From Photorhabdus luminescens subsp. luminescens (lineage in GTDB: Bacteria > Pseudomonadota > Gammaproteobacteria > Enterobacterales > Enterobacteriaceae): a stretch of DNA of 64,000 bases. The stretch is taken from NCBI RefSeq assembly GCF_001083805.1, contig NZ_JXSK01000001.1, forward strand, positions 1 through 64,000. The letters are read 5' to 3'. Positions 31,157 through 41,057 of the stretch are shown in pieces. Position 1 is the first letter of the stretch. The number at the start of each line of letters is the position of its first letter. The position numbers were made by a program, and so were the translations under genes. The notes below the pieces were generated by a model that saw nothing but the letters and a program-made list of their open reading frames with translations, was not told the DNA's origin and did not search any database.

Positions 31157-31848
31157 GCGATACCTCTAATCAATTCATAGAAGTCTTGCTTGGCTGGTGA
31201 ATTAGCATCGGCGAATACACCTGAGAACATTTGTGTCTTCATCCGGCTTTTCTGGTGGCGTACACCTCTGCAACTTACACAGTTGTGTGATGCATCTATC
31301 AATACGGCGACGCCCTGATTTTTTTCACAGACTTGGTTTATTGCATTGTGGATTGTTGCTGTTAATCGTTCTTGTATCAGCCCACGTCTGCCAAAATGTT
31401 CGACGATTCGATTTAGTTTTGACAGGCCAAGGACACGGCCATGTTGACTTGGCATATAGGCGACGTGAACATAGCCCCTAATTGCTTGATGATGGTGAGA
31501 GCACATGGAGTCGAGAGCGATCCAGCCGTCGAAGACAATACCATCATAATTATCTGCTGGAAATGTGGTGATAGGCCCCATTGGTTTATATCGGCCTTTC
31601 CATAGGTCAAGTACATAAGCTTTTGCAACACGTCTCGGCGTGTCTTTCGAATTAGGATCATTTTGCCAGTCAACGCCAAGAGCGGTCAGGAATTCTCCGA
31701 ATGATATAGCAGCGTTATCTATAATAAGGTTAAGTTCAGTTTTGGTCAGAACTTCATTGGGGCCATGTAATGCGCGTTTTTTTGCTAATTGCATAGATAT
31801 TCCATCTGCAAATCCTTGCGTGGTGATTTCCAAATCTCCTGGTTCCAT
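31153..31848 (-). CDS. GTP cyclohydrolase I (FolE-like)
   Basis: I start at ATG 31848 (MEPGDLEITTQG), with GAGG eight bases upstream; the longer frame to 31917 begins inside repeat copy 2. 231 residues. Zinc ligands: Cys and His in MCSHHHQ and Cys in SHNCVSCRG. LGLSKLNRIV and QERLT are the other family blocks. It opens GTP to dihydroneopterin triphosphate, feeding the coupled pyruvoyl-tetrahydropterin synthase. The repeat sits directly in its upstream region and may have displaced or become its promoter. A second, housekeeping folE elsewhere is expected but not seen here. Confidence 0.88.
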   Translation of the reverse strand: MEPGDLEITTQGFADGISMQLAKKRALHGPNEVLTKTELNLIIDNAAISFGEFLTALGVDWQNDPNSKDTPRRVAKAYVLDLWKGRYKPMGPITTFPADNYDGIVFDGWIALDSMCSHHHQAIRGYVHVAYMPSQHGRVLGLSKLNRIVEHFGRRGLIQERLTATIHNAINQVCEKNQGVAVLIDASHNCVSCRGVRHQKSRMKTQMFSGVFADANSPAKQDFYELIRGIA

Positions 31849-31871
31849 GAGAGGCACCTCGTTATTGTCAC

Positions 31872-31999
31872 TATACCCGTTATCTTTCAAAGTTGCCTCT
31901 TTGTTGGCTGCACTCACTCACCCCGGTCACATAGTTATCTATGCTCCCGGGGATTCGCTCCCTTGCCGTCGCGATGCATCTTGAAATCCATTGGGTATA
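31872..31999 (+). repeat. Palindromic interspersed repeat, copy 2 (subfamily B)
   Basis: 128 bp, TATACCCGTT to TTGGGTATA. Central stem CCCCGG/CCGGGG. It differs from the reverse complement of copy 3 by one indel and one substitution. It supplies the sequence just before the FolE-like gene. Confidence 0.92.
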
Positions 32000-32603
32000 A
32001 ATGGTTTCATTATGATCCGTTTGGAGAAAACCACATTGCCGTTTAACGGACCGGTATTTAGACCCTTACTGTATGAATCCTAAATAAAATAATGGCGGGT
32101 ATCATGACCTTTGCAGTCATTTTTAAGACCTTTTAAGTCTTAATTAAGTAAGCCGATATTAAGATTCGTGTCTTCCTGTTCCACTTATTTACGCTGTGAA
32201 ATCATTCATTAATTTAGATATGTTGCACTATTATTTCGGCTTCTTTTAATTTCTTGATATGAATATTTGATACCTATTTTTCTAGGGAGTAGTTAAAGAA
32301 AGAATGAGTCTTATTTATTGTTATTGTAAATGTATTGACGTACAGTCTGGTACCCATTCATTAAGTAAATTAATTTTAGGGGTGGCATCCAGATAGAGAA
32401 TGGTTTCACAATTGTCAGAGGCTATTTTTTGCCAAGGCTAGGCAAATCTTGCCCGATTCGCCTATTTACTAAAGGAGATTTTATGTAATTCGGAATTGAT
32501 AATATGGACCCTAATCTAACCTACGGGACAATACCAACTTAAAGTTGAACGCCTTTAGATGATCTGAAAGAACGAATAAGGGGTGTTCAGAAAGAATAGG
32601 CAT
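32000..32603. other. AT-rich spacer between inverted repeat copies 2 and 3
   Basis: About 600 bases without a supported gene. It should contain promoters for the pterin genes (leftward) and for the LysR gene (rightward). No clear operator found. Confidence 0.45.
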
Positions 32604-32729
32604 ATACCCAATGGATTTCAAGATGCATCGCGACGGCAAGGGAGCGAATCCCCGGGAGCATAGATAACTATGTGACCGGGGTGAGTGAGCGCAGCCAACA
32701 AAGAGGCAACTTGAAAGATAACGGGTATA
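32604..32729 (-). repeat. Palindromic interspersed repeat, copy 3 (subfamily B)
   Basis: 126 bp, in opposite orientation to copy 2, ending 34 bases before the LysR gene. Copies 2 and 3 form a long inverted pair around 604 bp. Confidence 0.92.
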
Positions 32730-32763
32730 AGTCTGTTTAGCGAAAGATGGAGGTTGCATATAT

Positions 32764-33657
32764 ATGAAATTACGACATTTACGGTGCTTTGTGGCAGTAG
32801 CAGAAGAATTACATTTCGCTAGAGCTGCGGAGCGCTTGCATATAGAACAATCACCGCTATCAAGGATAATTAAAAAATTGGAAGCTGATCTTGGTACGAT
32901 GTTATTCGTGCGTACCACAAGGAATATCCGGCTCACACGGGCGGGGGAAATTTTACTGGAGCAGGCTCCGCGCATCTTTTCTGTACTTGGTCGGGTTCGT
33001 GATAGTGTGAAAGCGGTTTCGGCCGGGTTCCACAGTCAGCTCCGTATTGCGTTATCTGATGGCGTTACACCACCCAAATTAGTCGAATTGTTAGCAAAAT
33101 GTCGTGAGGACGAGCCAGGGATGGACATTCGCTTACACGAGATACCTCTAGCTCAGCACATGAATGGATTACGTGACAACCTTTTTGATGTGGGATTTGC
33201 TCAATCTATGGCAGTAGGAGATGGCATTATTGCCATGCCGGCTTGGTATGATTCATTGGTGGCGGCTATTCCTGCCAGGCATCCGCTTTTGGCATACAAA
33301 GTAGTGCCGTTGGATGAACTTTTGCGCTATCCACTAATCATCTGTGGTCAGGGGGCGTATGAGGGCTGTTTGGAGCCAGTGCTGTCCATATTCCAAAATG
33401 CAAAGTTAGCGCCATGTATATCCGAAAAGGTTGCCAGTTTTGACCTTTTGTTAACTTTAGTGGCAGCAGGGTATGGGATTGGCGTGGCGGGAGAATCACA
33501 GCTCAATTTGACTCGGCATTGTGATATATCCATAAGACCATTTGCTGGTGGTATTCCTAAGCTGGCGACGTATATGCTTAGGCTTGATGTCCCGTTAACA
33601 GAAGAACTTGCCCGGTTTGAAGAAAGAGTTGGAAATTTGTACAGCAATGTTTGTTGA
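32764..33657 (+). CDS. LysR-type transcriptional regulator
   Basis: 297 residues. The N-terminal winged helix (residues 1-60, MKLRHLRCFVAVAEELHFAR with RAAERLHIEQSPLSRIIKKL) is of the CatM/BenM-like kind, followed by the two-lobed effector domain. ATG has GATGGAGGTTGC upstream. It is separated from the pterin operon by the inverted repeat pair and is transcribed away from it, so it may regulate that operon (inference from divergence). The effector is unknown. Confidence 0.88.
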   Translation: MKLRHLRCFVAVAEELHFARAAERLHIEQSPLSRIIKKLEADLGTMLFVRTTRNIRLTRAGEILLEQAPRIFSVLGRVRDSVKAVSAGFHSQLRIALSDGVTPPKLVELLAKCREDEPGMDIRLHEIPLAQHMNGLRDNLFDVGFAQSMAVGDGIIAMPAWYDSLVAAIPARHPLLAYKVVPLDELLRYPLIICGQGAYEGCLEPVLSIFQNAKLAPCISEKVASFDLLLTLVAAGYGIGVAGESQLNLTRHCDISIRPFAGGIPKLATYMLRLDVPLTEELARFEERVGNLYSNVC

Positions 33658-34044
33658 TCTTATTAGGGGAAAGGACCTTTTAGGGCTCTATTTGTGCTAG
33701 TACTGATTAAAATGCCATTCGCAATCTTCTAAATTTGTAGAGAATTGCGAATTTATGACAAATATTTGACCATTTTTTTCCAATACCCAATGGAAGTTTT
33801 TATGCTAACCAGAGTAGGGGGACTTAAGATGCCTATCTTAAGAAAGCATTCGATAATCAGCTTGGCTTGATGAGTGATAAGTAGATGTAAGAAGTTAAAA
33901 CTGGATAGTTAATTTAATAGCGTGTAAAAATCTTTATTGTGTGTGTATTTAGACAAAAACCGCTAACGGGAGTGTGTTCTCCCGCTGGTTTTATAACTGT
34001 AAATAGAGTACTTACTGTATAATATTTGAAGTGTTATTATTTAG
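33658..34044. other. Non-coding stretch after the LysR gene
   Basis: About 390 bases. It contains a hairpin at 33956-33993 and otherwise nothing supported. Confidence 0.45.
33956..33993 (+). terminator. Hairpin with interior loop, possible terminator
   Basis: AAAACC-gctaa-CGGGAG-tgtgtt-CTCCCG-ct-GGTTTT. Stems of 6 and 6 bp with an unpaired step, ending in TTTTAT; roughly 300 bases after the LysR stop. Confidence 0.45.
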
Positions 34045-34230
34045 TTATTGTTTTTCCTTATTAAGAATTTTTTCATATTCCTCCCAAACGACAGACAATG
34101 GTGAACTTAAACAACAAATGGATATTGAACCTCCTGATGGAGGGTGATATTCATATTTAGATCTCCCACGATAGACTCTTATAGGTAAATTGTTATCAGT
34201 GGGATTCTTCCTTTTTCTTCTTAACATCAT
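34045..34230 (-). pseudogene. Phage-type integrase, N-terminal fragment
   Basis: 61 codons: a basic start (MLRRKRKNPTDNNLP), then RVYRGRSKYEYHPPSGGSI and a WEEYEKI helix. This is the pattern of the arm-binding N-terminal domain of phage tyrosine integrases (basic tail, LPxRVY, YxxxP-x-GG, W-x-x-YE). The core-binding and catalytic domains are absent and the frame simply stops. It marks the trace of a lost mobile element in the AT-rich gap. Confidence 0.5.
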
Positions 34231-35945
34231 TCATAACCTCAACGTATATTGTTTAAATTATGCATTTAGAATAAAAGTGAGATATTTATACAATATTAAC
34301 TTCATAAACATATTTTTTTTGTAAAAGATAACAAATGAAAATATTAGCAGTAGATAATAAAAGATCCAGTTTTATGTTGCATATAAGAGAAGTTTTTTCA
34401 CATTTTTTATAAAATAGTTTCAAAATAAAATAATATTTTATGGAAATTAAAACACAATGTTTGATAAATGTAAAATGAAAGTTGATTTTAGCTATGCATA
34501 GTTGGGTTAACTCTGCTGTTTTTATAGCCGAATGACGGGATGATTAATCATATAGCTGTCTGTTTGGAAGAATTTTAATGCTTTATAGGTGTTCAACGAG
34601 TTGTTGTAACAAAATGGTAGGTGTAATTTGGGTAAACTATCTCTAACTCGCTATCACGGTGTATTGCCAACGTTGAGTCTTGCATTTCTGTGATTTACCC
34701 AAGATACCTATGCTCGTAGTATCCAGTCACAAGGAAATTTAAAGTGGTGATATCATTGTAATAACTTTATATTTTGAAGTGTACCCGATTTTACTTAAAT
34801 TCTGTTGCTCATGTGGTAAATTTTCTACAAGTTTTATTGAATGCCCAGTCTATCTGGTAGTTGATCAAATTTGTCTTGGTGCGATTGGAGAACTTGCCGA
34901 ATAAACATTATTTACCTCCAAAAGGCAATCAGAGGAGTACTCATCGATTTTTTATAAAAAAGGGTTTTATCATGTCGGTTTTATGGTCATTTTATTTTAA
35001 TCTGCTTGCGGAAATATTGGCTAATCATCTTATGGAAAATAGAGTAATAAGCTTAATTAGATATATATTCGGAGAATAGAAAAGTAAGAGGAAATGTCTT
35101 CAATATAATCGGGTGAAGAAGTGGGGAACATGCGTTAAAAACGTTTTAATGTTCATGATAACTTAACACAAATAGCTAAGAGAAAAATATCATTTATTGC
35201 TGTGATTGAGGAAGCTTGCAGATAAATGTCAGATATAGACTGAGATTTTTATTAGTTTTTTGCATGTTATGTTATTTATTGGGATGATATTTCCTACATT
35301 GAACATATGTGTTGGTATTTCATTGTGATCTAACAAGTGAGTTTTTTATCTTTTTGATTTTTAATGTTTTATGTGATGGATGTCACTATGCGGAGTTTTC
35401 TAAATTAATGACGATTTTTTTGTTAAAGCTGATAATCTGCTCACAAAATTAATCACAATATCTTATTTTTGAATTTTTTTTCTTGATATTAATTGGTTGT
35501 TGATTTAATTAACAAACAGCTCATTGGTAGAACTTCTTTTACTTGTGTAAGGGTTATTGTGTGAGGTTTATAATCGTGGGTTTGATATATGTAGCTTGTG
35601 GTGAATCACAGCTTGTTGTGAATCATAGATAGGAGGCATAGTCAAAAGTGTATGAAGTGACTGACGGGCAATGGTCGATTGAATGACATATCTATTAACT
35701 ATCAGTCAAAAACAGTACACCAAACATTCATTTAATCTGATGGATAATGTAAAAAGGTCAGTAAACATTACACATCAATTTCAAACTTGTGTTACATTCA
35801 TAGAGTTTTCCTGACCAGTATCTCTGTGTTCTTTTATACAGCATTGCGTTACTTGTTAATTATAAAGGCATATTAAGCGCAATGAATTCTGCCGGATACG
35901 ATTTTGTGGTCAGACTGGGTTTACTAATTTAAGGGGAAAAATATC
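34231..35945. other. 1.7-kb AT-rich region upstream of the symporter gene
   Basis: No supported gene. A frame at 34861-35079 has no homology I recognise. Around 35593-35626 is a 17-bp tandem repeat. The promoter of the symporter gene should be near the right end. Confidence 0.5.
35593..35626 (+). repeat. 17-bp tandem repeat
   Basis: AGCTTGTGGTGAATCAC followed directly by AGCTTGTTGTGAATCAT (15 of 17 identical), with partial dyad TGTGGTGAATCACA. It could be a protein-binding site; role unknown. Confidence 0.5.
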
Positions 35946-37412
35946 TTGAATATCTTGACGGATCTAATTAGCTTTTTTAACAGTATCCTTTGGGGCTCCT
36001 TGTTGATTTACCTTCTTCTAGGGGCGGGTATTTACTTCACTATACGTACAGGTTTTATACAGATTCGCCATTTTGGGCACATGTTTTCAGTATTGAAAAA
36101 CAGTAAAAAATCTGACAGCGCAGGTATTTCATCATTCCAGGCTCTGTGTACCAGCTTAGCTGCACGGGTTGGTACCGGTAATCTTACTGGCGTGGCAATC
36201 GCCTTAACGGCTGGTGGGCCTGGCGCCATTTTTTGGATGTGGATGGTTGCTCTGATTGGGATGGCAACCTCTTTTATTGAGAGTACACTTGCCCAGCTGT
36301 ACAAGACAAAAGACGATAAGGGGAACTACCGTGGTGGTCCGGCCTACTATATGGAAAAGGGGCTTGGAGCACGTTGGATGGGCATTATGTTCTCCATATT
36401 CCTCATTATTGCTTTTGGTCTGGTATTTAATGCTGTTCAGGCAAATTCCATCGTTCAGGCTGCTGCGTTCGCATTCAATTTCAATCCGTTGTATGTCGGC
36501 ATCGGTTTAGTGATTCTTAGCGGGGTCATTATTTTTGGCGGCTTGCGCTCTATTGCTCGGGTTGCAGAGTTGGTTGTCCCTTTCATGGCGATAGCTTATC
36601 TGATTCTGGCATTCTGGGTCGTCGGGCATAATTTTGAACGAATGCCGGAGGTGTTTGCATTAATTTTCAAAAGCGCATTCGGCTTGCAGGAAGCTGTCGC
36701 AGGCACTGTTGGTTATGGTGTTGCGCAGGCGATGACGCAAGGTGTTCAGCGCGGGCTGTTTTCAAATGAAGCAGGGATGGGGTCAGCACCCAATGCTGCG
36801 GCTTCCGCTTCTCCATATCCACCTCATCCGGCATCTCAGGGTTATGTGCAAATGCTAGGCGTCTTTATGGATACTCTGGTTATTTGTAGCGCTACTGCTG
36901 TTATCATCCTGTCATCGGGTGTGCTTGATGGCAATATTTCAGGAATAAGTGGAATAGAATTGACTCAGCGGGCATTGTCTTCCGCTGTTGGTGATTGGGG
37001 ATCTGAATTTATTGCACTGGCTATCTTCTTTTTCGCATTCACATCAATCATTGCAAATTATGCTTATGCTGAAAGCAATATCGTATTCCTTGAACGTAAT
37101 CATACTGCCGGTTTAGTGATCTTACGTCTGGCGGCGTTGGGTATGGTGATGTTTGGTTCGTTGGCTGAATTGCCTTTAGTTTGGAAAATGGCTGATTTGT
37201 CTATGGCATTGATGGCAATTACCAATCTGACCGCTATTTTGTTGCTTTCCGGCGTCGCATTTAAACTCGCAAAAGATTACAACCAGCAAAGACGCGTTGG
37301 TAAGTTACCGACATTTGATATCAATCAGTATCCTGAAATTCAGAAAAAGGTCGAAGTGGGTATTTGGGAAGAAACTCTTGCCCGATCGAACCAAGTGGCT
37401 GGCCGCAAGTGA
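35946..37412 (+). CDS. Sodium:alanine/glycine symporter (AlsT/AgcS family)
   Basis: 488 residues with about 10-11 membrane segments. Family blocks GIYFTIRTGFIQIRHFG, VGTGNLTGVAIALTAGGPGA and GVQRGLFSNEAGMGSAP are present. It imports small neutral amino acids with Na+ at the inner membrane. The start is TTG 35946 with AAGGGGAA eight bases upstream; no ATG near it fits. Soluble charged tail at the C terminus. Substrate (alanine, glycine or serine) cannot be fixed from sequence. Confidence 0.9.
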   Translation: MNILTDLISFFNSILWGSLLIYLLLGAGIYFTIRTGFIQIRHFGHMFSVLKNSKKSDSAGISSFQALCTSLAARVGTGNLTGVAIALTAGGPGAIFWMWMVALIGMATSFIESTLAQLYKTKDDKGNYRGGPAYYMEKGLGARWMGIMFSIFLIIAFGLVFNAVQANSIVQAAAFAFNFNPLYVGIGLVILSGVIIFGGLRSIARVAELVVPFMAIAYLILAFWVVGHNFERMPEVFALIFKSAFGLQEAVAGTVGYGVAQAMTQGVQRGLFSNEAGMGSAPNAAASASPYPPHPASQGYVQMLGVFMDTLVICSATAVIILSSGVLDGNISGISGIELTQRALSSAVGDWGSEFIALAIFFFAFTSIIANYAYAESNIVFLERNHTAGLVILRLAALGMVMFGSLAELPLVWKMADLSMALMAITNLTAILLLSGVAFKLAKDYNQQRRVGKLPTFDINQYPEIQKKVEVGIWEETLARSNQVAGRK

Positions 37413-37660
37413 AATGCTAGAACAAAGTATAGTTAATTACTATTTAACAACATAGCGGCTGATAGCCTTCACGTTTCATTTGTTATTCTTGCCTTATTTC
37501 CATCTAAGTTATGGGGATAAGGCATCTTTGCTTGTGTTCTATGTCAAGAGCAAAACTGAAAGTTTTATAAAAAAATTATGTAAAACATAAATTTTATTTT
37601 GTATTCATTTGATTTCTTTGTGTTATTATCTTACTTTCAATTAATAGGTGGGACAGGGAA

Positions 37661-38482
37661 ATGATAAAGAAGATCATATTAGTTGGCTTATTTATGCTAT
37701 TGGCGGGGTGTTCCAGCCTGGAAGATCGTGGCACTTATAAAGTCAATAGCTCTTTTCCTTCACAGGGTCAAAATGACAGAGTAAGGTTTTTGGTGTTCCA
37801 CTATACCGCTGTCGATGATAAAGATTCTTTGCGTATACTCACTCAGGGCGGTGTTAGTGCTCATTATTTGATCCCATCGTTACCGGATTATGTGAGAGGA
37901 AAGCCTGTTATTCTGCAACTGGTTCCTGAAGATAAGAGAGCATGGCATGCTGGCGTCAGTGGATGGAATGGTCGGAAGGATTTGAATGATACTTCGATCG
38001 GCATTGAAATTGTTAATAAAGGATTTACGGAAATGCTGCTTGAAAAAGAGTGGTATCCGTTTCATGAGCAGCAGATTGATCTATTAACGCGTTTGGCGAA
38101 AGATATTATTCAACGTTATGGCATTGAACCTATTAATGTCATTGGTCACAGTGATATTGCGCCTTTGAGAAAGTATGATCCAGGCAAACTTTTCCCTTGG
38201 AAGAGTTTGGCTGAGCAAGGTATCGGCGCATGGCCTGATGAGGCAACCGTTGAAAAATATATGGCTGGCAGGAAATGGAGTGATGTTGCTTCTGTTGAGT
38301 TAATTCAGAAAACATTGGCTAAATATGGCTACACCATTCCGCAAACCGGTGTGCTTGATGAAGATACTCGTAAGACAATCAGTGCGTTCCAGATGCATTT
38401 CAGACCAGATGACATCAGTGGTAATCCTGATGCACAAACTGAGTCAATAGCTTTGGCTCTGGTTGAGAAATATAAAAAGTAG
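37661..38482 (+). CDS. amiD: N-acetylmuramoyl-L-alanine amidase AmiD, lipoprotein
   Basis: 273 residues (E. coli 276). Signal peptide with lipobox LLAGC (Cys17), then Ser-Ser, which favours the outer membrane. Amidase_2 domain: zinc ligands in FLVFHYTA and HSDIAPLRKYDPG, with VSAHYLI and SIGIEIVN between. The C-terminal 60 residues are a peptidoglycan-binding helical domain (VELIQKTLAKYGY). It cleaves the MurNAc-peptide bond, including anhydro-forms, in the periplasm. Ribosome site GGTGGGACAGGG. Confidence 0.95.
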   Translation: MIKKIILVGLFMLLAGCSSLEDRGTYKVNSSFPSQGQNDRVRFLVFHYTAVDDKDSLRILTQGGVSAHYLIPSLPDYVRGKPVILQLVPEDKRAWHAGVSGWNGRKDLNDTSIGIEIVNKGFTEMLLEKEWYPFHEQQIDLLTRLAKDIIQRYGIEPINVIGHSDIAPLRKYDPGKLFPWKSLAEQGIGAWPDEATVEKYMAGRKWSDVASVELIQKTLAKYGYTIPQTGVLDEDTRKTISAFQMHFRPDDISGNPDAQTESIALALVEKYKK

Positions 38483-38824
38483 TTTTAGTTGATCGTATCG
38501 CGTGGATCGTGCCATAGAAAAAACTTTATCAGAGTGATTTTTATGGCATGGTTTATCTTATTAACAACTCTGTAGATTTTCATGATCTATTCTTCGAATC
38601 TCTTTTCACTTTGTTTTAACCTGTAATGACAGCTTACTTCACCAGTTATTGATCACATCTTTCCTGCTATCACTGTTTTAACACCAAGTGGTTTTCATTA
38701 TTATTCCTATAAAGAAATAAGGTTATGGCTAAGTAATAAATAATCGTCGCTTTATTTTATAATGACTATTACTGTCTTAAGTAATAGTCAGATTAGATAA
38801 AATTTTTGCGGTATGGAGAAAATA
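38483..38824. other. Gap between amiD and the DUF805 gene
   Basis: 342 AT-rich bases between convergent genes. An inverted repeat TGCCATA...TATGGCA at 38510-38548 may terminate amiD. Nothing else seen. Confidence 0.45.
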
Positions 38825-39253
38825 TTACTTTTTACTATTGTTTTTCCTTGTTGGCAAAATAAATGCCAGGATAATTCCAATCAGGCTGATAAAGGGTGAA
38901 TACGTTATTGTTTTCTCAGAAAAATAGTTTGGTAACACGCTGCAAAGATAGGTAAAAATAGAGATTAACCAGCCATACAGCCCTACGTCATTAAATCTAT
39001 AAGCTGTTTTCATGATTAAATAGTAAATCGTAGCGAAGGAGCACATTGCCCATAGGCCAATAGAGATCATATACAGCCACACTGATAACTCATATTGCAT
39101 GTGGACTGCATAATGGTTTTCTGCCAGATAACCAGAGAGAAAGATCAATATTCCTAAAATAACGGCTATTTTAATAAAACTAATAATATAATCTTTTCTA
39201 CTTGATTTTTGGCTGAAATAACTTTTTATTGCACTAACCAGAGAGTCGTCCAT
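38825..39253 (-). CDS. DUF805-family small membrane protein
   Basis: 142 residues with four predicted membrane segments. SRKDYIISF near residue 18 and YRFNDVGLYGWL near residue 87 are the family signatures (R-x-D-x-G-x-x-GW). Function of DUF805 proteins is unknown. The gene stands alone, convergent with amiD and divergent from the DUF2165 gene. Confidence 0.75.
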   Translation of the reverse strand: MDDSLVSAIKSYFSQKSSRKDYIISFIKIAVILGILIFLSGYLAENHYAVHMQYELSVWLYMISIGLWAMCSFATIYYLIMKTAYRFNDVGLYGWLISIFTYLCSVLPNYFSEKTITYSPFISLIGIILAFILPTRKNNSKK

Positions 39254-39472
39254 AAATAATAGTCATGTAAATAACAATGGAACAGATAATAACTGATCTA
39301 ATGATAGTATGAATAGAAAAATATAAACCGGATATTAGATGAAAATATTTTAAACGTAACTCGATAATTAAATATGTAGGAATAAGGTGATGATTGTTAA
39401 ATTGTATGGTATTTTATGTGTTTTATGATCTTTTTGGTACTTATAGCAATCTATTCTTTGGGAACTTGACAA

Positions 39473-39967
39473 ATGATTATTCGCTTATCTAAGATTTTGA
39501 TGATTTTTGCAGTAGGTTTGTTTGCTACGTTAGCTGCTTTTGGTAATATTACAGACTATGCGACTAATTTTGCATTTGTACAGCATGTATTAATGATGGA
39601 TACCATTTTCCCAGATACGGCTATTACCTATCGTGCAATTCATTCACCGGCGTTACATCACATTGGCTATATTGTCATTATTTCTTTAGAAACTTTAACA
39701 GCAGTGTTATGTTGGATTGGCGGTATTCATTTACTGGCGAATTTAAAATCTAATGCTGCTGTTTTTAATAAAAAGAAGGCTATTGCGATAGCGGGTCTGA
39801 CTTTGGGATTCTTGACTTGGCAGGTGGCATTTATGTCAATCGGCGGAGAATGGTTTGGGATGTGGATGTCTAAACAATGGAATGGCGTGTCTAATGCTTT
39901 CCATTTTTTTGTTACCATCATTCTGGTACTGATTTATTTGATTCAGTATGACAGAGAATTAGAATAA
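39473..39967 (+). CDS. DUF2165-family small integral membrane protein
   Basis: 164 residues, four membrane segments, starting with an N-terminal one (MIFAVGLFATLAAFGNITDY) and holding VQHVLMMDTIFP, typical of DUF2165. The stop is two bases before the next start, so it shares a transcript with the YddG-like exporter. Function unknown. Confidence 0.75.
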   Translation: MIIRLSKILMIFAVGLFATLAAFGNITDYATNFAFVQHVLMMDTIFPDTAITYRAIHSPALHHIGYIVIISLETLTAVLCWIGGIHLLANLKSNAAVFNKKKAIAIAGLTLGFLTWQVAFMSIGGEWFGMWMSKQWNGVSNAFHFFVTIILVLIYLIQYDRELE

Positions 39968-39969
39968 AG

Positions 39970-40875
39970 ATGGGGATAGATGTGAAAACAAGGATCGAAC
40001 AACACAAAGCGACCTTATACGGAATATTAGCGATTGTGTTGTGGAGTACAATCGTTGGATTAATAAGAAGTGTGAGTGAAGATTTCGGGCCTATAGGTGG
40101 CGCAGCGCTCATTTATACTGTTGGATCAGTTTTCCTGATTCTGCTAATGGGCTTCCCAAAGATCAGTACCTTCCCCAGAGTTTATTTGTGGCTTGGTAGT
40201 CTATTATTTGTCAGTTATGAAATCTGTTTATCACTTGCATTAGGTTTTGCCAATAATCGTGCTCAAGCAATTGAATTGGGTATGGTTAACTACTTATGGC
40301 CAGGTTTTACTGTTTTATTCGCAGTGATTATTAATAAGCAAAAAGTGAACTTGTGGTTATATCCTGGTTTATTATTGTCTATTCTGGGGATTGGTTGGGT
40401 GATGAGTGGTGATAATGGTTGGTCACTCAGACAGATGGTAGAAAATATCCAGAGTAATCCATTAAGCTACGGGCTGGCTTTTGCGGGGGCAATTATTTGG
40501 GCAGTGTATTGTAACATTACAAAAATAATGTCGGCAGGTAAGAATGGCATGTCGTTGTTTTTTATCCTGACAGCGTTTGCATTATGGATTCAATATTTTT
40601 TCACATCTCCGCCTGAAATGGTGATAAGCCTACATAGTGTCAGCATATTATTGTTTGCTGGCGCGGTTATGGGGTTGGCGAATGCAGCCTGGACCGTTGC
40701 GATTATCAGGGGACATGTTGCATTATTGGCTACACTGTCTTATTTCACGCCGATCATCTCTACGGCTTTTTCATCATTGCTCCTTAGCACTGCACTCTCT
40801 TTTTCATTTTGGCAAGGCGTGCTAATGGTTACCATAGGATCAATTGTCTGTTGGTTAGCGACTAAAACTAGATGA
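39970..40875 (+). CDS. yddG: YddG-like aromatic amino acid exporter (DMT superfamily)
   Basis: 301 residues with ten membrane segments, the DMT/EamA fold. ATLYGILAIVLWSTIVGLIR and LGMVNYLWPGFTVLFAVI match E. coli YddG, which exports aromatic and some branched amino acids at the inner membrane. It follows the DUF2165 gene closely. Paralogues in the DMT family make the exact substrate uncertain. Confidence 0.85.
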   Translation: MGIDVKTRIEQHKATLYGILAIVLWSTIVGLIRSVSEDFGPIGGAALIYTVGSVFLILLMGFPKISTFPRVYLWLGSLLFVSYEICLSLALGFANNRAQAIELGMVNYLWPGFTVLFAVIINKQKVNLWLYPGLLLSILGIGWVMSGDNGWSLRQMVENIQSNPLSYGLAFAGAIIWAVYCNITKIMSAGKNGMSLFFILTAFALWIQYFFTSPPEMVISLHSVSILLFAGAVMGLANAAWTVAIIRGHVALLATLSYFTPIISTAFSSLLLSTALSFSFWQGVLMVTIGSIVCWLATKTR

Positions 40876-40896
40876 TACCGGTTGAATCAAGATTAG

Positions 40897-40934
40897 AGCT
40901 CTCTGTCCATCTTAACCATGAGATCCAGAGAGCT
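40897..40934 (+). terminator. Terminator-like hairpin after yddG
   Basis: AGCTCTCTG and CAGAGAGCT pair around a 20-base loop, 21 bases after the yddG stop; short TTTG tail. Confidence 0.45.
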
Positions 40935-41057
40935 TTGTTAAGGGAAGTATTGAAATAAAAGATCAGAACACAAAGGTTGAAGCTCTTTGTCTTTCACCGG
41001 AAAGCACGGTTGCATTTGTTGGATAATTGCCAGTTTCAATGCTCTCTGATTATCGTG

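Noticed and set aside
31849-31917. N-terminal extension of the GTP cyclohydrolase I
   Set aside because: It is coded by repeat copy 2; a better ribosome site precedes ATG 31848.
34861-35079. 72-codon frame upstream of the symporter gene
   Set aside because: No recognisable domain, no good ribosome site for its first start, and AT-rich non-coding surroundings.
35593-35626. CRP site in the tandem repeat
   Set aside because: The TGTG and TCACA halves are two bases too close for the CRP consensus.
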